Shown piece after piece: positions 23,900 through 34,568 of a stretch of DNA of 64,000 nt (within the stretch, counting starts at the first letter, position 1; the number at the start of each line of letters is the position of its first letter). The notes below the pieces were generated by a model, which was not told where the DNA came from, did no database searches, and saw only the letters and a program-made list of their open reading frames with translations. Both the position numbers and the translations under genes were made by a program. Source of the stretch: Persicaria tinctoria. Its lineage: Eukaryota; Streptophyta; Magnoliopsida; Caryophyllales; Polygonaceae. The stretch spans positions 8,104,001-8,168,000 of the forward strand of contig JBANSL010000002.1 of NCBI GenBank assembly GCA_037127255.1, in the 5' to 3' direction.

Positions 23900-24510
23900 G
23901 CTATGTACATGGTCATGGTGTGGAGGGGTCGCTACTCGCAAGTAACCCCATCTTGACCGGGGACATTTTCGTCATTCGACCGTTTAAGTCCACCGCTATT
24001 AACCCCATTTTGACCGTTCGGCGGCAGTCGAAATCCCACGCGCTCCTTGAACGCGTGTAGAGGGGTCGCTTTAGGGCGGTGGGGTTGGCGGGGACTTTCT
24101 ACATGGTGGAGTGGAGCTGCTCTAGACACTTACCATTGGGACGTCAAAAGTCGTTACACTCGTTCCCACTTACAACTGTTAATAAATACGGAGTATTTAT
24201 CCATCTCAAATCTTTTTATTACCGAATACGAGAATTAAGGATCAGATTAAGTATAATAATTCGATGTAAAAAATAGGTTAAATATAATGATTAAACTTTG
24301 ATATTAGAGTATTTATTTTTAAAAAAAAATTGTGAGGATGAAAGTATCTGTGATGTAAAAATTAGAGTAATAATTAGATGTAAAAGTAGGTTAAGTGTAA
24401 TGATTAAATCTTAAAAGACATATTTTTGACAAAATTAGATGGGCTAAAAAGACATATATTTTGAGACGGATGGTGTAACATTTGCTTTTGGGGATGAATT
24501 TTTTATATTA
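23900..24510. other. Intergenic sequence
   Basis: No gene recognised. 'ggaggggtcgct' (about 23924) and 'agaggggtcgcttta' (about 24059) bracket a GC-richer block that may be another relic element; borders could not be fixed. Confidence 0.35.
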
Positions 24511-24747
24511 CTACATACGTTCAACAATAGATGTCGTTTGACTTTTTGACACGTTTTTTAATGAGTTAAAAAATCTATATAAAATATTAACCTTTTAAAT
24601 AATTTTTTTAATGATACTTATTATTAATAAGTATTAATATTATATTAAAAATTACTAAAAAAATTAAAAATTACTAAAAAATTGATATTTTATATAATTT
24701 TTAACTCATTAAAAAAAACGTGTCACGACATATATTTCTGAACATTG
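24511..24747. mobile_element. Decayed Stowaway-like MITE
   Basis: The arms 'gacacgttttttaatgagtt' (24548-24567) and 'aactcattaaaaaaaacgtg' (24703-24722) are inverted around an AT-rich centre, and TA flanks both ends (24509-24510, 24748-24749). The outermost ends ('ctacatacgttcaac' and 'gaacattgt') have diverged from the 'CTCCCTCCG' form, so this is an old copy. Confidence 0.6.
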
Positions 24748-25130
24748 TACTATTTTAAAAAGAAATGTCTTATGTTTAATACAGTAGCTCAAAATCCAAC
24801 CTTGATTGGGAAGAAGAATCCAAAGGGGCAGAGAGAGGGAGGGGCAGCTTCGGGATCGAAATTGTACGAAGAGGAGAGGTGATTGCCACGCACGTGTAAA
24901 CCTCTCTCTCTAGTTGAGGTGGATTTGTCTCCACAAATTCTGATTTCTCCTAAATTTGTGACTCCTTTTTCATAAATTTTGTTCTTTTCCTTTTGATTCA
25001 ATTTCAGATTTCAAGCTGCTTAGCGTTGTCATCCTTCAATTTCTGGGGGGTGATCTTGATTTCTCAGACACATCATTGATTCCTCCCTGATTTCGCCTTC
25101 CTCGTCCTCATTTATTTTTCTCCGTTGCAG

Positions 25131-26378
25131 GTACGCTCCTCTCTCTCTCTCTCTCTTTCTCGTTTCCCGTGTTCAAATTCATACCTATTTCGTGCGTATT
25201 CAATTCAATTCTGTCTTAAATGAATTCCTGTTTATCAAATTTTGCTTTTTTTTTTTTTTTTTGCTTTTTTTACGCGTCCTTTTTGAAATTGTCTTCGGTG
25301 GATAATCGATGCGCGGCGGAGGAGAAATTCAGCTTCGGGAGAAGCTACTGAGCTGATTAATCGATAAGGGGGAACCTATTTCGCTTTGCTTTTTTGTTGA
25401 TGTCAACGACTTGAATTGGTGGAGAAGATTTTAGTTTTCGTGTGAATCGATAAGGGGGAAAGATAAGGGAGAGTTGGGATTTTGTTTTCCTTACCGCTTT
25501 TTTTTTCTGTTTGAATCGGAGCATTTGGCATAATCTGCTCCTTTTTAGGCTGAGAGGTTTCAGCTCAGAGTGGTAATTTGAGGTTCGTTTCAGCTTGTTG
25601 ACCAGATAAGGATGTCTCACCACCAAATTGCTGTTCCCTTCTTTTTCTGAAAAAGTTGATTTCGTTCCTTGTTGACCTGAAAATTTGAGTAATCAATTGG
25701 AAGGAGGTACATGTTTGGCTTCAATCTGCTTCATGGCTTTACTATGCATAGATAGTCTGATGTTTTGCTGTTTGTAGATTTATGGATAGATAGTATTTTT
25801 GCAAAAATCTCATTGATTCACCAGATCTTCGGAAAGGTTTTAAGTAAAAATTATAGATATTCAGTGGATGCTTCTGTGTAATGGTGAATTGGTGATAGCC
25901 TGATGCGAAAACGTCAAGCTCTAATCACTGCTCGTTTTAACACTTGTACTGGATGGTTCTTGGTGAACCAATTTTCTCTGAAATATTGCATTCTGACATC
26001 TTTGTTTCCTGAGCTAATCCTCGTTCTGATGTCGTTTTGCTGTGAAAATTGGAGACTCATATTTTAGCTCTAGTTCTTTCTGTTGTGAATTGGTGATAAC
26101 CTGATGCAAAAACGTCAAGCTCTAATCACTGCTCGTGTTTAACATTTGTACTGGATGGTTCTTGGTGAACCAGTTTTCTCTGAAATATTGCATTCTGACT
26201 TCTTTGTTTCCCGAGTTAATCCTCGTTTTGATGTCGTTTTGCTGTGAAATTTGGAGACTCATATTTTGGCTCTAGTTCTTTCTGTTGTGTACAATTCAAC
26301 CATGTGCCGAGGGTGTAGTCTATTCTGTTTTCTTGCCTGTTAATCAGATGCTTTGTTCGTGTATTTTCATTATTGCAG
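25131..26378 (+). other. Probable 5'-UTR intron of WEB1
   Basis: 'cgttgcag|gtacgc' at 25130/25131 and 'attattgcag|acgctt' at 26378/26379 mark a 1,248-bp intron in the leader, 30 bp before the WEB1 ATG. It starts with a (CT)n run (25139-25156) and has a poly-T run near 25243-25262. Most of its 3' half is a tandem duplication (25884-26289). Splice sites are inferred from sequence only. Confidence 0.5.
25884..26289 (+). repeat. 201-bp tandem duplication in the WEB1 leader intron
   Basis: A unit starting 'gtgaattggtgatarcctg' at 25884 repeats at 26085, about 90% or better identical by eye, and ends near 26284-26289. Differences are scattered substitutions ('ttcctgagctaatcc' against 'ttcccgagttaatcc'). 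Confidence 0.9.
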
Positions 26379-26408
26379 ACGCTTGCTTGCGACTCCTGTG
26401 CTGTTATA

Positions 26409-29042
26409 ATGGATGATGTGAAACCCGAACCATCTGCTCATCAAAGTAATGGAGGGGTAGATCAGGACAGCTTGCAAGAGGGCTTGAAGGATGTCTCTCA
26501 TGACCAAACCTCGGCACAGAACCAAAATGATCAGTCTAGCAGTCCAGCTTCAGATGAACGGGATGTTTTGCCAGATACAATAGATGCACCTTTGGGTGAT
26601 GAAGAAGCCTCTACACCGACAAATGGAAACCAGGAGGAGAAAATTGAGGAGCAGCCTCAAAATACCAGCCTTGAAAACGGGGACCGTGTTCCTTCGGAGG
26701 AAAAAATTTCTCCAGAAAATGAAAAAAAGCTGGGAGAAAGTGAGGTTTCTGGAGACAATAACATGGACACTGCTACTCCAAATGCGTCAGAAGAATTAAC
26801 TAGAGTCCTTATTGATACAGCAGCCCCTTTTGAGTCCGTTAAAGATGCAGTTTCCAAGTTTGGAGGGATTGTTGACTGGAAAGCTCACAAGACCCAAACT
26901 GTGGAGGTAATGTTTTTCACTATGGCTTTGCTTCACCTAAGCATTTAGGAAAATTCTGATTTGTGTAACGTAACACAACAAGGACATCTGTGTTCATGTG
27001 AAGAAAATTAGGGGGATAAGTCTGAGTATGTGATTCTGTTATTGCAGAGAAGAAAGATCATAGAGGACGAGCTCGAGAAAGTGCGGGAGGAAATTCCTCT
27101 GTATAAGAAGCGGTCTGAAGTCGCAGAGGAAGCAAAAATGAAGGTGCTAAAGGATCTTGAAGCCACCAAACGGCTCATCGAAGAGCTAAAGCTGAACCTA
27201 GAGAGAGCACAGATGGAAGAGCGTCAGGCAAAACAAGATTCCGAGCTTGCCCAGCTTAGAGTAGAAGAGATGGAGCAAGGGATTGCTGACGAGGCAAGTG
27301 TAGCTGCCAAGGCACAACTTGAGGTTGCCAGAGCCAGGCACATAGCTGCTGTCTCTGACCTGAAGTCTGTGAAGGAGGAACTCGAATCTCTGAGAAAGGA
27401 ATATTCTTCTCTGCTGGAAGAGAAAGAAGTGGCTGCGAAGAGAGCTGAGGATGCTATATCCAGAGCCAAGGAGGTTGAGAAGACTGTGGAGGAGTTAACA
27501 ATAGAACTGATTTCCACCAAGGAAGCCTTGGAGTCTGCACATGCTGCACATCTGGAGGCTGAGGAGCAACGAATTGGAGCGACCATGGCTAAAGAGCAAG
27601 ACGCTCTTGCTTGGGAGACGGAGCTGAAGCAGGCAGAAGAAGATATGAATAAACTCCACCAACAAATTCAAGAAACAAAGGACCTGAAAGAAAAGCTGAA
27701 TACAGCATGTGACTTGCTTGCCTGTTTAAAGTCCGAATTAGCGACTTACATGGAAGCGAAATTGGAGGGGATAGCCAATGGGCAGTTGGCTGGTGAGGTA
27801 GATCAGGAGGAGAATACCCATAACGGAATGAAGGACGCAGTTGCTGCAGCAATGAAAGAGCTTGAAGCAGTGAAGCTGGACATTGAGAAAGCAACCGATG
27901 AGGTTAACTGCCTGAAGGTAGCAGCCACATCATTGAAGGTTGAGCTTGAGAACGAGAAATCGGAGCTCGGAAACCTTAAACAGAGAGAGGGCATGGCATC
28001 AGTTGCCGTTGCATCTCTTGAAGCCGAGCTTGAAAGGATAAAGGGAGAGATTGCGGCAGTTCAGATGAGAGAGAAGGAAGCCAAGGAGAAAATGGTGGAA
28101 CTACCAAAACAATTGCAACTTGCTTCTCAAGAGGCAGATGAAGCCAAGTCATCTGCTGAAGCTGCCCGTGAAGTATTGAGGAAGGCAAGGGAAGAGGCTG
28201 AGCAAGCCAAAGCAGGAGCCAGCACAATGGAGAGCCGATTGCTCGCAGCTCAGAAGGAGATAGAGGCAGCCAGGGCCTCGGAGCAATTGGCAGTTGCTGC
28301 AATTAAAGCACTACAGGAAAGTGAATCACCACAGATCACTAATGGCGAGGACTCGCCAAATGGGGTGACCCTTTCATTGGAAGAGTATTATGAGCTGAGC
28401 AAGCGTGCTCATGAGGCAGAGGAGCAAGCGAACGTGAAGGTGGCTGCTGCAATGGCTCAGATCGAGGCAGCCAAAGAGGCTGAGGCACAAACATTGAACA
28501 GTCTGGAAGAAGCTAATCAGGAGCTTGTTTCAAGAAAAGAAGCATATCACTCCGCAAATGAGAAGGCTGAAAAGGCCAAGGAAGGTAAACTAGCCGTGGA
28601 GCAGGAGTTGAGAAAGTGGAGGGCTGAGAGCGAGCAAAGACGAAAACGTGACAGCATGGCTAAAAGCCCAAGAGAAACCGTGGAGAAGGATCAAGGACTC
28701 AAGGGTTTGGAAAAATTGGCAGACTCACCCGTTCCTGTGTCTTACGGACTAGGACTCAAGGAACTCGAAAAAATTGCAGCAGATTCTGCAGTTCCGGTTG
28801 AATATGGACAAGGCTTGAAACAGCTTGAGCAGGTGGCAGAAGCTTCCCCAACCCTTATTTCAGCCAGTCCTAGAATATACAGGAGGCCTAGTGGAAATAA
28901 TCTTAGGGGACTAGAACGGACCAGAACAATGGATGATACATCCCCAGAACATGAGCACAAGGGTGGAAAGAAAAAGAAGAAATCCGTGTTCCCGCGCTTA
29001 TTCATGTTCTTCGGCAAAAGGAAGGCAATGTCTAAGACATAG
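26409..29042 (+). CDS. WEB1: WEB1: coiled-coil protein of blue-light chloroplast movement
   Basis: Two coding exons, 26409-26906 and 27048-29042, give 830 residues. The first ATG after the leader acceptor is used. The N-terminal part to about residue 130 is acidic and disordered, then '[20 protein letters not shown]' and '[20 protein letters not shown]' open the WEB (DUF827) domain; a long coiled coil follows to about residue 700 with '[19 protein letters not shown]', '[20 protein letters not shown]' and '[20 protein letters not shown]', all close to Arabidopsis WEB1. The C terminus '[19 protein letters not shown]' is the family's basic tail. WEB1 pairs with PMI2 through coiled coils and keeps up the speed of chloroplast photorelocation by acting on chloroplast actin filaments. 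About residues 713-767 hold three copies of a '[15 protein letters not shown]' unit that I do not recall from the Arabidopsis protein. It could be the close paralogue WEL1; I prefer WEB1. Confidence 0.92.
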
Positions 29043-29539
29043 TGAAATTCTAAATGTGCCACTCTTCTTCAGGAGCGATATCTGTTTCTGCCAACTAGCC
29101 CTTCATCAGGCGATCTTCGGGTGGAACTGTAATGACTGAACTGTATGTACATTGCAAACACTTCAGGTGATTGAAATTCTGCATTCTCTTTTTGGTTTTC
29201 CATTTTTCTTTTTACAGGAGCATTGTGATTAAAGGGTTTTGGAGGAGCTTAAAAATCTTGTTGGGTGCTGGATGTAGAAAATCTTGTTGTGCAGCCATCT
29301 TTGGCGCTGTTGTTGTTGTATGTGTAACTCAGTTGTTTATAGTTTTGAAACAGTTTCAGAGTGTCTGTTGTAAACCAATATATGAACAAGGCTAGCCATT
29401 TGGATCTTCATCTTTGAGCTCAGATCGAGTTTCTGCTCATGAACATCAAATTTGCATTGACAGTAACATGTTTCTGACAGATTCACTGTGGATCTGTACA
29501 TTACAGAATTACACACATCATCCAATATAAAATGTGCAG

Positions 29540-30774
29540 CTAAGAGCTGGACATCATCTGAATCACAGTTTTATGCCATGGATTAGAGAGATGCTCAAGA
29601 AGGTTGTCAATGGGGCCGGCATGGGTCACGGATGCCTGCACAATGAAGCCAAGCATGGCTACCATTGCCAATCGCCCTGCAACACGCGACAGACAATAGT
29701 TTCGAGTTACAGACTCACAGTTGATTCAGGAGAAAACACCGACAAAAGAGAGATTGTGCCATTGTGGTAAGTGGATCTATCTTACCATTTTTTATCTCTT
29801 TGAGCTTCCATTCGTGTGCGTTCTTGATGTCTTTGGCAATGCCGAGTGGGTTTAAGATCGGACCTCCAGGGTATCTGTCATGTTCATATGCACTTCAGTA
29901 TTCGACATCAGACATAAAAAAAAAATGAGTACTATGTATATTTTCATGGATGATTTACCCAGGTTCTAATCCTTCCAATGCAGCTTCTAATCCAAAGAAA
30001 GAACCCTCTGCTGCCTGTGATCCAGGGCTGATGAAGTCCATATACCTCTTTGTTTCGACGAATCTGCAGGAAGTAGCAGGTAAGTAACCAAAAGAACTCA
30101 TTTGACTAGAACATAAATCATCTCTGGAATTTGTTAAGACTGATGAAATCATACCCCATTAGAACTAACTGCACAAACAGTAGAGATGTGGTATTGGCAA
30201 ACTCAAATTTCACTGCCCCTGCTTCATACCAAACCGGCAAGTCGCTGATTCCGGTTACCCGAAGTAACTGAAACAAGGTGAGTATACAATCAGGAAACTG
30301 TCACATAATGAAGTGAGATAGTGAGATGCATTGTTGCAATAGAACCAACTCACATCAGTAAAAAGGATTCCGGCAACACCAGCCATAGCGAAACGGGAAT
30401 GCACAAGCTCCGCTTGCACGTACCACCTCAAGCTCCCGGGATCCTCACCAAGCCCGAGAGGGTCAAACCCGTAATCTCCAGCCAAGCTGATAACCATTAA
30501 CCAAACAGATCAACAACACAAGAAAACAACCACCCTATAGCTCAGTTATAAGGCCTTACCTTCCATCAAGATATGGTGGAGGGTCAAGTCCAGGTAGCCA
30601 TGTTGGGCGCGTCTGAGCTTGAACCGCTGGACGCAACTGTGGCTTACGGAAGCCAAGAGCGTTTCCTCCACCAAATGAAGCTTTTTGCCCATTGCTGATG
30701 GATAAAGACGAAGTCGAGGAAGAAGACGAGCAGCAAGGTAGAAGGAGCAACCCTCTAGCCACAGAAGTAGCCAT
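29540..30774 (-). CDS. LHCA5: Photosystem I light-harvesting chlorophyll a/b protein LHCA5
   Basis: Six exons (30774-30560, 30486-30354, 30267-30155, 30063-29959, 29874-29786, 29676-29540) join to 263 residues. A Ser-rich chloroplast transit peptide (about 1-50) is followed by '[20 protein letters not shown]'. The first membrane helix has the chlorophyll-ligand motif 'ELVHSRFAM' (Glu98, His101, Arg103), and the third has '[15 protein letters not shown]' (Glu215, Asn218, Arg220). 'AETKRYMDF'-like and '[17 protein letters not shown]' segments and the tail '[17 protein letters not shown]' are those of LHCA5 rather than LHCA1-4. LHCA5 is a low-abundance thylakoid antenna that, with LHCA6, links photosystem I to the NDH complex for cyclic electron flow. 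The gene is tail to tail with WEB1, about 0.5 kb apart. Confidence 0.95.
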
Positions 30775-31512
30775 GTCTGGTGATTTTTTTTCTTTTTGGT
30801 CTCCTTCAATGAACAAAAGGAAACACTTTTTTTCCCCACACAAGTTATGAGTTGGTCCACATGAGGCTAAAATCCAACTACAATTCCATATGGTGGTGAT
30901 TAAATTCATGTCCCTACTTATCTCATCCTCTGTTTAAAACTGATGGACTAGAACTGCTGATGAATCTGAGGCATGTGTAGAGAGCTAAGAGGTTGCAAAT
31001 TGGTAACCTCTATCCCACATCGGATATAAGATCGGATATAAGTTTGGGTAGGTCTTGGTCTTATAATTAAAAAAAAAAACTCAAAACCCCACCCTTATTT
31101 CATAAGAATGGGATCACCTGTGTCAAAACTCCCTGCCCCCTAAATAGCAGAGCGGATCTGCTGTCCCCAAATCCCGTTAGACAGGTTGAATCCGGGACAA
31201 CAGATTCGGACTGCATTTCATATACCGAGTATCAATTTTGTCATTTGTACAATGAATTATTTCCCCTGTTTTTTTTTTTTGGTAGTTCTTGTTCACCTTA
31301 GAGTGATGCCTGCATTTGAAGCATATGAAAGAACACTAATGAAGCAACAAGCTAGTGATCATATAACCATCCGAATTAAAATTCTTAAATCAAACTGACA
31401 TTGTTAAATTAACTGCTTAACATATTAATTAGAAACCAAACTTGATTTCAAGTCAACTGAGCAACAACAATGAGGCAGAACAATATCACATCCCTTAATT
31501 CAATATAAGAAT
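30775..31512. other. LHCA5 upstream region and alpha-amylase downstream region
   Basis: No gene recognised. At 31151-31211 'gcggatctgctgtcccc' and 'gggacaacagattcgg' form a short imperfect inverted repeat. 'tatcccacatcgg' near 31010 resembles a piece of an old LTR, too short to assign. Confidence 0.4.
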
Positions 31513-34309
31513 CTAAGATTGTGATCCAAGCACCTTCCTTGATTGCTGAGAGCCCTTCCTCTCCCAGGCGCAGTAGTTGGTTCCGGTGGCCGCAACCCTG
31601 AAATCTGCCGGAATGAGGTTTCCTAGATCGCTTCGAGTCCCGAGCTTCACTATCATGCTCCCTCCGACATTCGCCAAGTACAAGTCAGCATCGGCCACCA
31701 TTATATTCACCGCACTCGTCTCCATTATCCCGTTCCTCTTCCTTACCGCGACCAGGTTCGAGATCTCCTGCCCGAGCCCCCAGTCGAAGAAATGGTCGTA
31801 GAACTGCCAAACCATATTTTCATGTTAACTATTGCTTACTGGTGCATCCAGTAAAAATTTAACAGGTAATGCTTACAATGCTGGGGTGTCCGGGGTGGGT
31901 GAGGATGTAGGCGTATCCGAGCATGACTTTATCGGAGGGGAAGGGCCAGTATCGTTGAGTTGACCCGGTATCATGGTTATCGATGAAGGTGACGGCATTT
32001 CCGGGAGCAATTCCGATAAGGCCCGAGGGCTTGCTGTTTGGGTCTCTCATCCTCCACCACTCGTTCTGCACCGCGGCTTGCAGAATCCCCTTGGTGGTGA
32101 AGTCGAAAGCCGCGATGGCGCCACCAGAACTCTGGGCCCACCGAAGAAGTTCGTACCTATTAAAAGTCAACTCATAAATGATTGTTACTTCTTCTCTTGC
32201 CAATTGATTTCAATAATAAATTACCGGTGGTCGTCTTGATTGTAAACGGGTTTGCCGCCATCGCCGTACTGCATGGGGTCCCACACCTCGCCCACCGCGA
32301 ACTCCGGCGCCGTGTTCTGCATGTAAATCTTCATGACGCTAGCGGCGTAGCCCTTGGCGAAGTCGAACCGGAAGCCGTCGAATCCGACGTTGGTTTTGAG
32401 CCAGTTCATCCAGTCGGAGAGCTCGGACTGGACCCTGGGGTTGAGGTGGTCGATGTCCGGGGCGGCGTCGTAGGCGGCCCCGCTGTCGAGGTTTCCGGTG
32501 CCATCGGAGTACTGAGTGTCGTCCCGGCAGATGAAATGTGGGCCCCAGTTGAGGCGGTTGTCGGAGGTGCCGCCCTCAAAGACGCACCAGATGCCCCTGC
32601 CGTCCTTCTGGGCGGCGGTGCGGTGGTTGATGACCACGTCGGCCACCGCCTTGATGCCTCTCCGGTGGAGCGCTCCAATTAGGGTTTTTAGCTGCGCTGA
32701 GTTGCCGTAATGGGAGGAATCAAGGTCGTATAGTTTCCCCGGTAAGTAACCTGCAACGAATTCAACAACAATTTGATATTTTACCATGCAGATAATAGTT
32801 AAATAATTAATTTGTAGTTTTTTTTATTCAGGCATTTATTTGATGGATAAATCAAATGTAACTTGAATTGATGATATATTTTTTTTTAGATAAAGTTAAC
32901 CATCGTCATCATTATTATCATTAGAGTAATAAATTAATGGTGTTTTTAAATACATCATAAATCCGCCTTTAAAAATGCATCTTGCTTTCGACGTGCAAGT
33001 CACCATCACTAATTAGCAATTTTAAAAAATTAATTAACTCACTTTAACCCATGCACGTCGAAATTAGCGTGCAGAGTTTATGGTGTATATAGCGAAGGCG
33101 TAATTCCAACGTGCAGGGTTTGTAGTGTATATAGCGAAGACGTAAATTAAAGAGTATATGTGAATGATGACATATGCATGATCATGTGCTATGTAAGATG
33201 GATGATGCAGAGAGTTTTTTTTTTATTAGGGAAAATTAACATTAAATTTTTAAAAAAATTATATTTATATTATATACATGTATTTATAATTTTTTCTCTA
33301 TAATATATCCCTCAATACGTCATCTTATATATGCACCTAACCACATCAGTTATGTAATATTCCATGTGTTTGTTAAGAAACGTCACATGTACGTAGACCC
33401 CCAATATATATATATATATATATATGGATACTAGGATATTTGATCGGCACATTAATATGGAAATGAATTATTAGAAATGCTATTTAATTTTTGAAATGTA
33501 AAGAAAAATATGTGTGTATATATAGAGTATATATAATACTACCGTTGCAAAATAGAAGGACTTTTACTTTATGGCACGTTTTTTAATGAGCTAAAAACTC
33601 CATTAAATATTAAATTTTTATTAAATTTTTTTACATAATATTATACATATTGTTAATATGTATAATACTATGTAATAAAAATTTAATATTTCACGGAGTT
33701 TTTAGCTCATTAAAAAACGTGTCATAAAGTAAAAGCCCTTATATTTTGCAACGGAGGTAGTATATAATAACACATTAACACATAAATAGTATACATATAT
33801 TGTGTGCGCTAAATTTGGCCGGCGTACTAATTAATGTGTTGAGGATGTGAAACGTGTATATAAGTTGGTGGGTTATTAAGTGTTGGATAGTAATATATAT
33901 GTTCTAAAACTATATATGAATTGTGAAACTCTTGACGAATTTTAGTATAATCGTACGTATTCAATTTTAGTTAGATTTATAAGAAAGAGAGTTTAGGTAC
34001 CCTGAGGAGCAACGGACTGAGACGGAGGAGGGAGCCAAACATGTGTGACTCCAGCGGTTGCAAGTGCGTCGACTTGTGCCATGAGCGAGTTGTAGAGCCC
34101 TCCTGCCTTGCTGCACGACTCCCAGTTGAATCCCTGTTTAATGCACATATATACCGGCCGGGTTAAAATATTGCTACATATATATAAAGTATGTATGATC
34201 GGAGTTTGAATAGAGTTACCTGAAATAAGATAGCAGAAGAAGAGGGACGGAGAAAGAGCGACAAAGTGAGGAAGAAGAAAGAGGAAATAAGAGCATTGGA
34301 TTGATTCAT
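31513..34309 (-). CDS. AMY1: Alpha-amylase, secreted type (GH13)
   Basis: Five exons (34309-34220, 34133-34001, 32750-32225, 32156-31877, 31803-31513) join to 439 residues. The N terminus '[20 protein letters not shown]' is a signal peptide, as in the AMY1 class that enters the secretory path to apoplast or vacuole; plastid AMY3 is much larger. The four GH13 motifs are in order: 'DVVINH' (112-117), '[10 protein letters not shown]' with nucleophile Asp204, 'GEVWD' with acid/base Glu229, and 'FIDNHDTGS' with Asp312. The C-terminal beta domain ends '[10 protein letters not shown]'. The enzyme cuts internal alpha-1,4 links of starch. Intron 2 (32751-34000) is long because it holds a Stowaway MITE. 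A minus-strand TATA box lies at 34402-34409. Catalytic residues are intact. Confidence 0.94.
33411..33425. repeat. (AT)n microsatellite in amylase intron 2
   Basis: A short pure 'atatat' run follows 'ccccca' within intron 2 of the amylase gene. Confidence 0.7.
33539..33760. mobile_element. Stowaway MITE in amylase intron 2
   Basis: Ends 'ctaccgttgcaaaatagaag' and its complement 'atattttgcaacggaggtag' are inverted, TA flanks both sides (33537-33538, 33761-33762), and 'ggcacgttttttaatgagct' pairs with 'agctcattaaaaaacgtgtc'. The arms pair over almost the whole 222 bp, so the intron RNA would carry a long hairpin. Confidence 0.88.
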
Positions 34310-34401
34310 TATCTTAATATCGATATCGATATTAATAGTTGTGGAGAGGGTGGTGTAGTTGATTTTTGGATGGGTAAGAGGGAGGGTGTGAGAAGGGGTG
34401 G

Positions 34402-34409
34402 TATATATA
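34402..34409 (-). promoter_or_regulatory. TATA box of the alpha-amylase gene
   Basis: 'tatatata' on the minus strand about 93 bp before the ATG at 34309 fits a plant core promoter with a leader of about 60 bases. Confidence 0.5.
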
Positions 34410-34536
34410 GTTGTAGGAGGAGCCCAATAACCTAATTGTAGTCTGTAGTCAGTGTACATGCACATCTTCTTTAGACGTCACTCTTGTTCTTATAGCATCT
34501 TCAATATTCTATTTTCTATATTTCTATCTTGCATAT

Positions 34537-34559
34537 TTATTTGAAGCAAAAAAAAAAAA
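34537..34559 (+). mobile_element. Very short poly(A)-ended insertion with 9-bp direct repeats
   Basis: 'ttatttgaagc' followed by 12 A sits between two copies of 'cttgcatat' (34528-34536 and 34560-34568). The arrangement is that of an extremely 5'-truncated LINE or SINE insertion with target-site duplication. Confidence 0.55.
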
Positions 34560-34568
34560 CTTGCATAT

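Noticed and set aside
23900..24130. Helitron ending in 'gctctag'
   Set aside because: The short 'CTAG' end has no convincing terminal hairpin and no 'TC' start could be placed.
27224..28302. Minus-strand frames over WEB1
   Set aside because: Shadows of the coiled-coil coding sequence; Ser/Leu-rich with no motifs.
32182..32710. Long plus-strand frames through the amylase exon
   Set aside because: GC-rich shadow of the amylase coding exon on the opposite strand.
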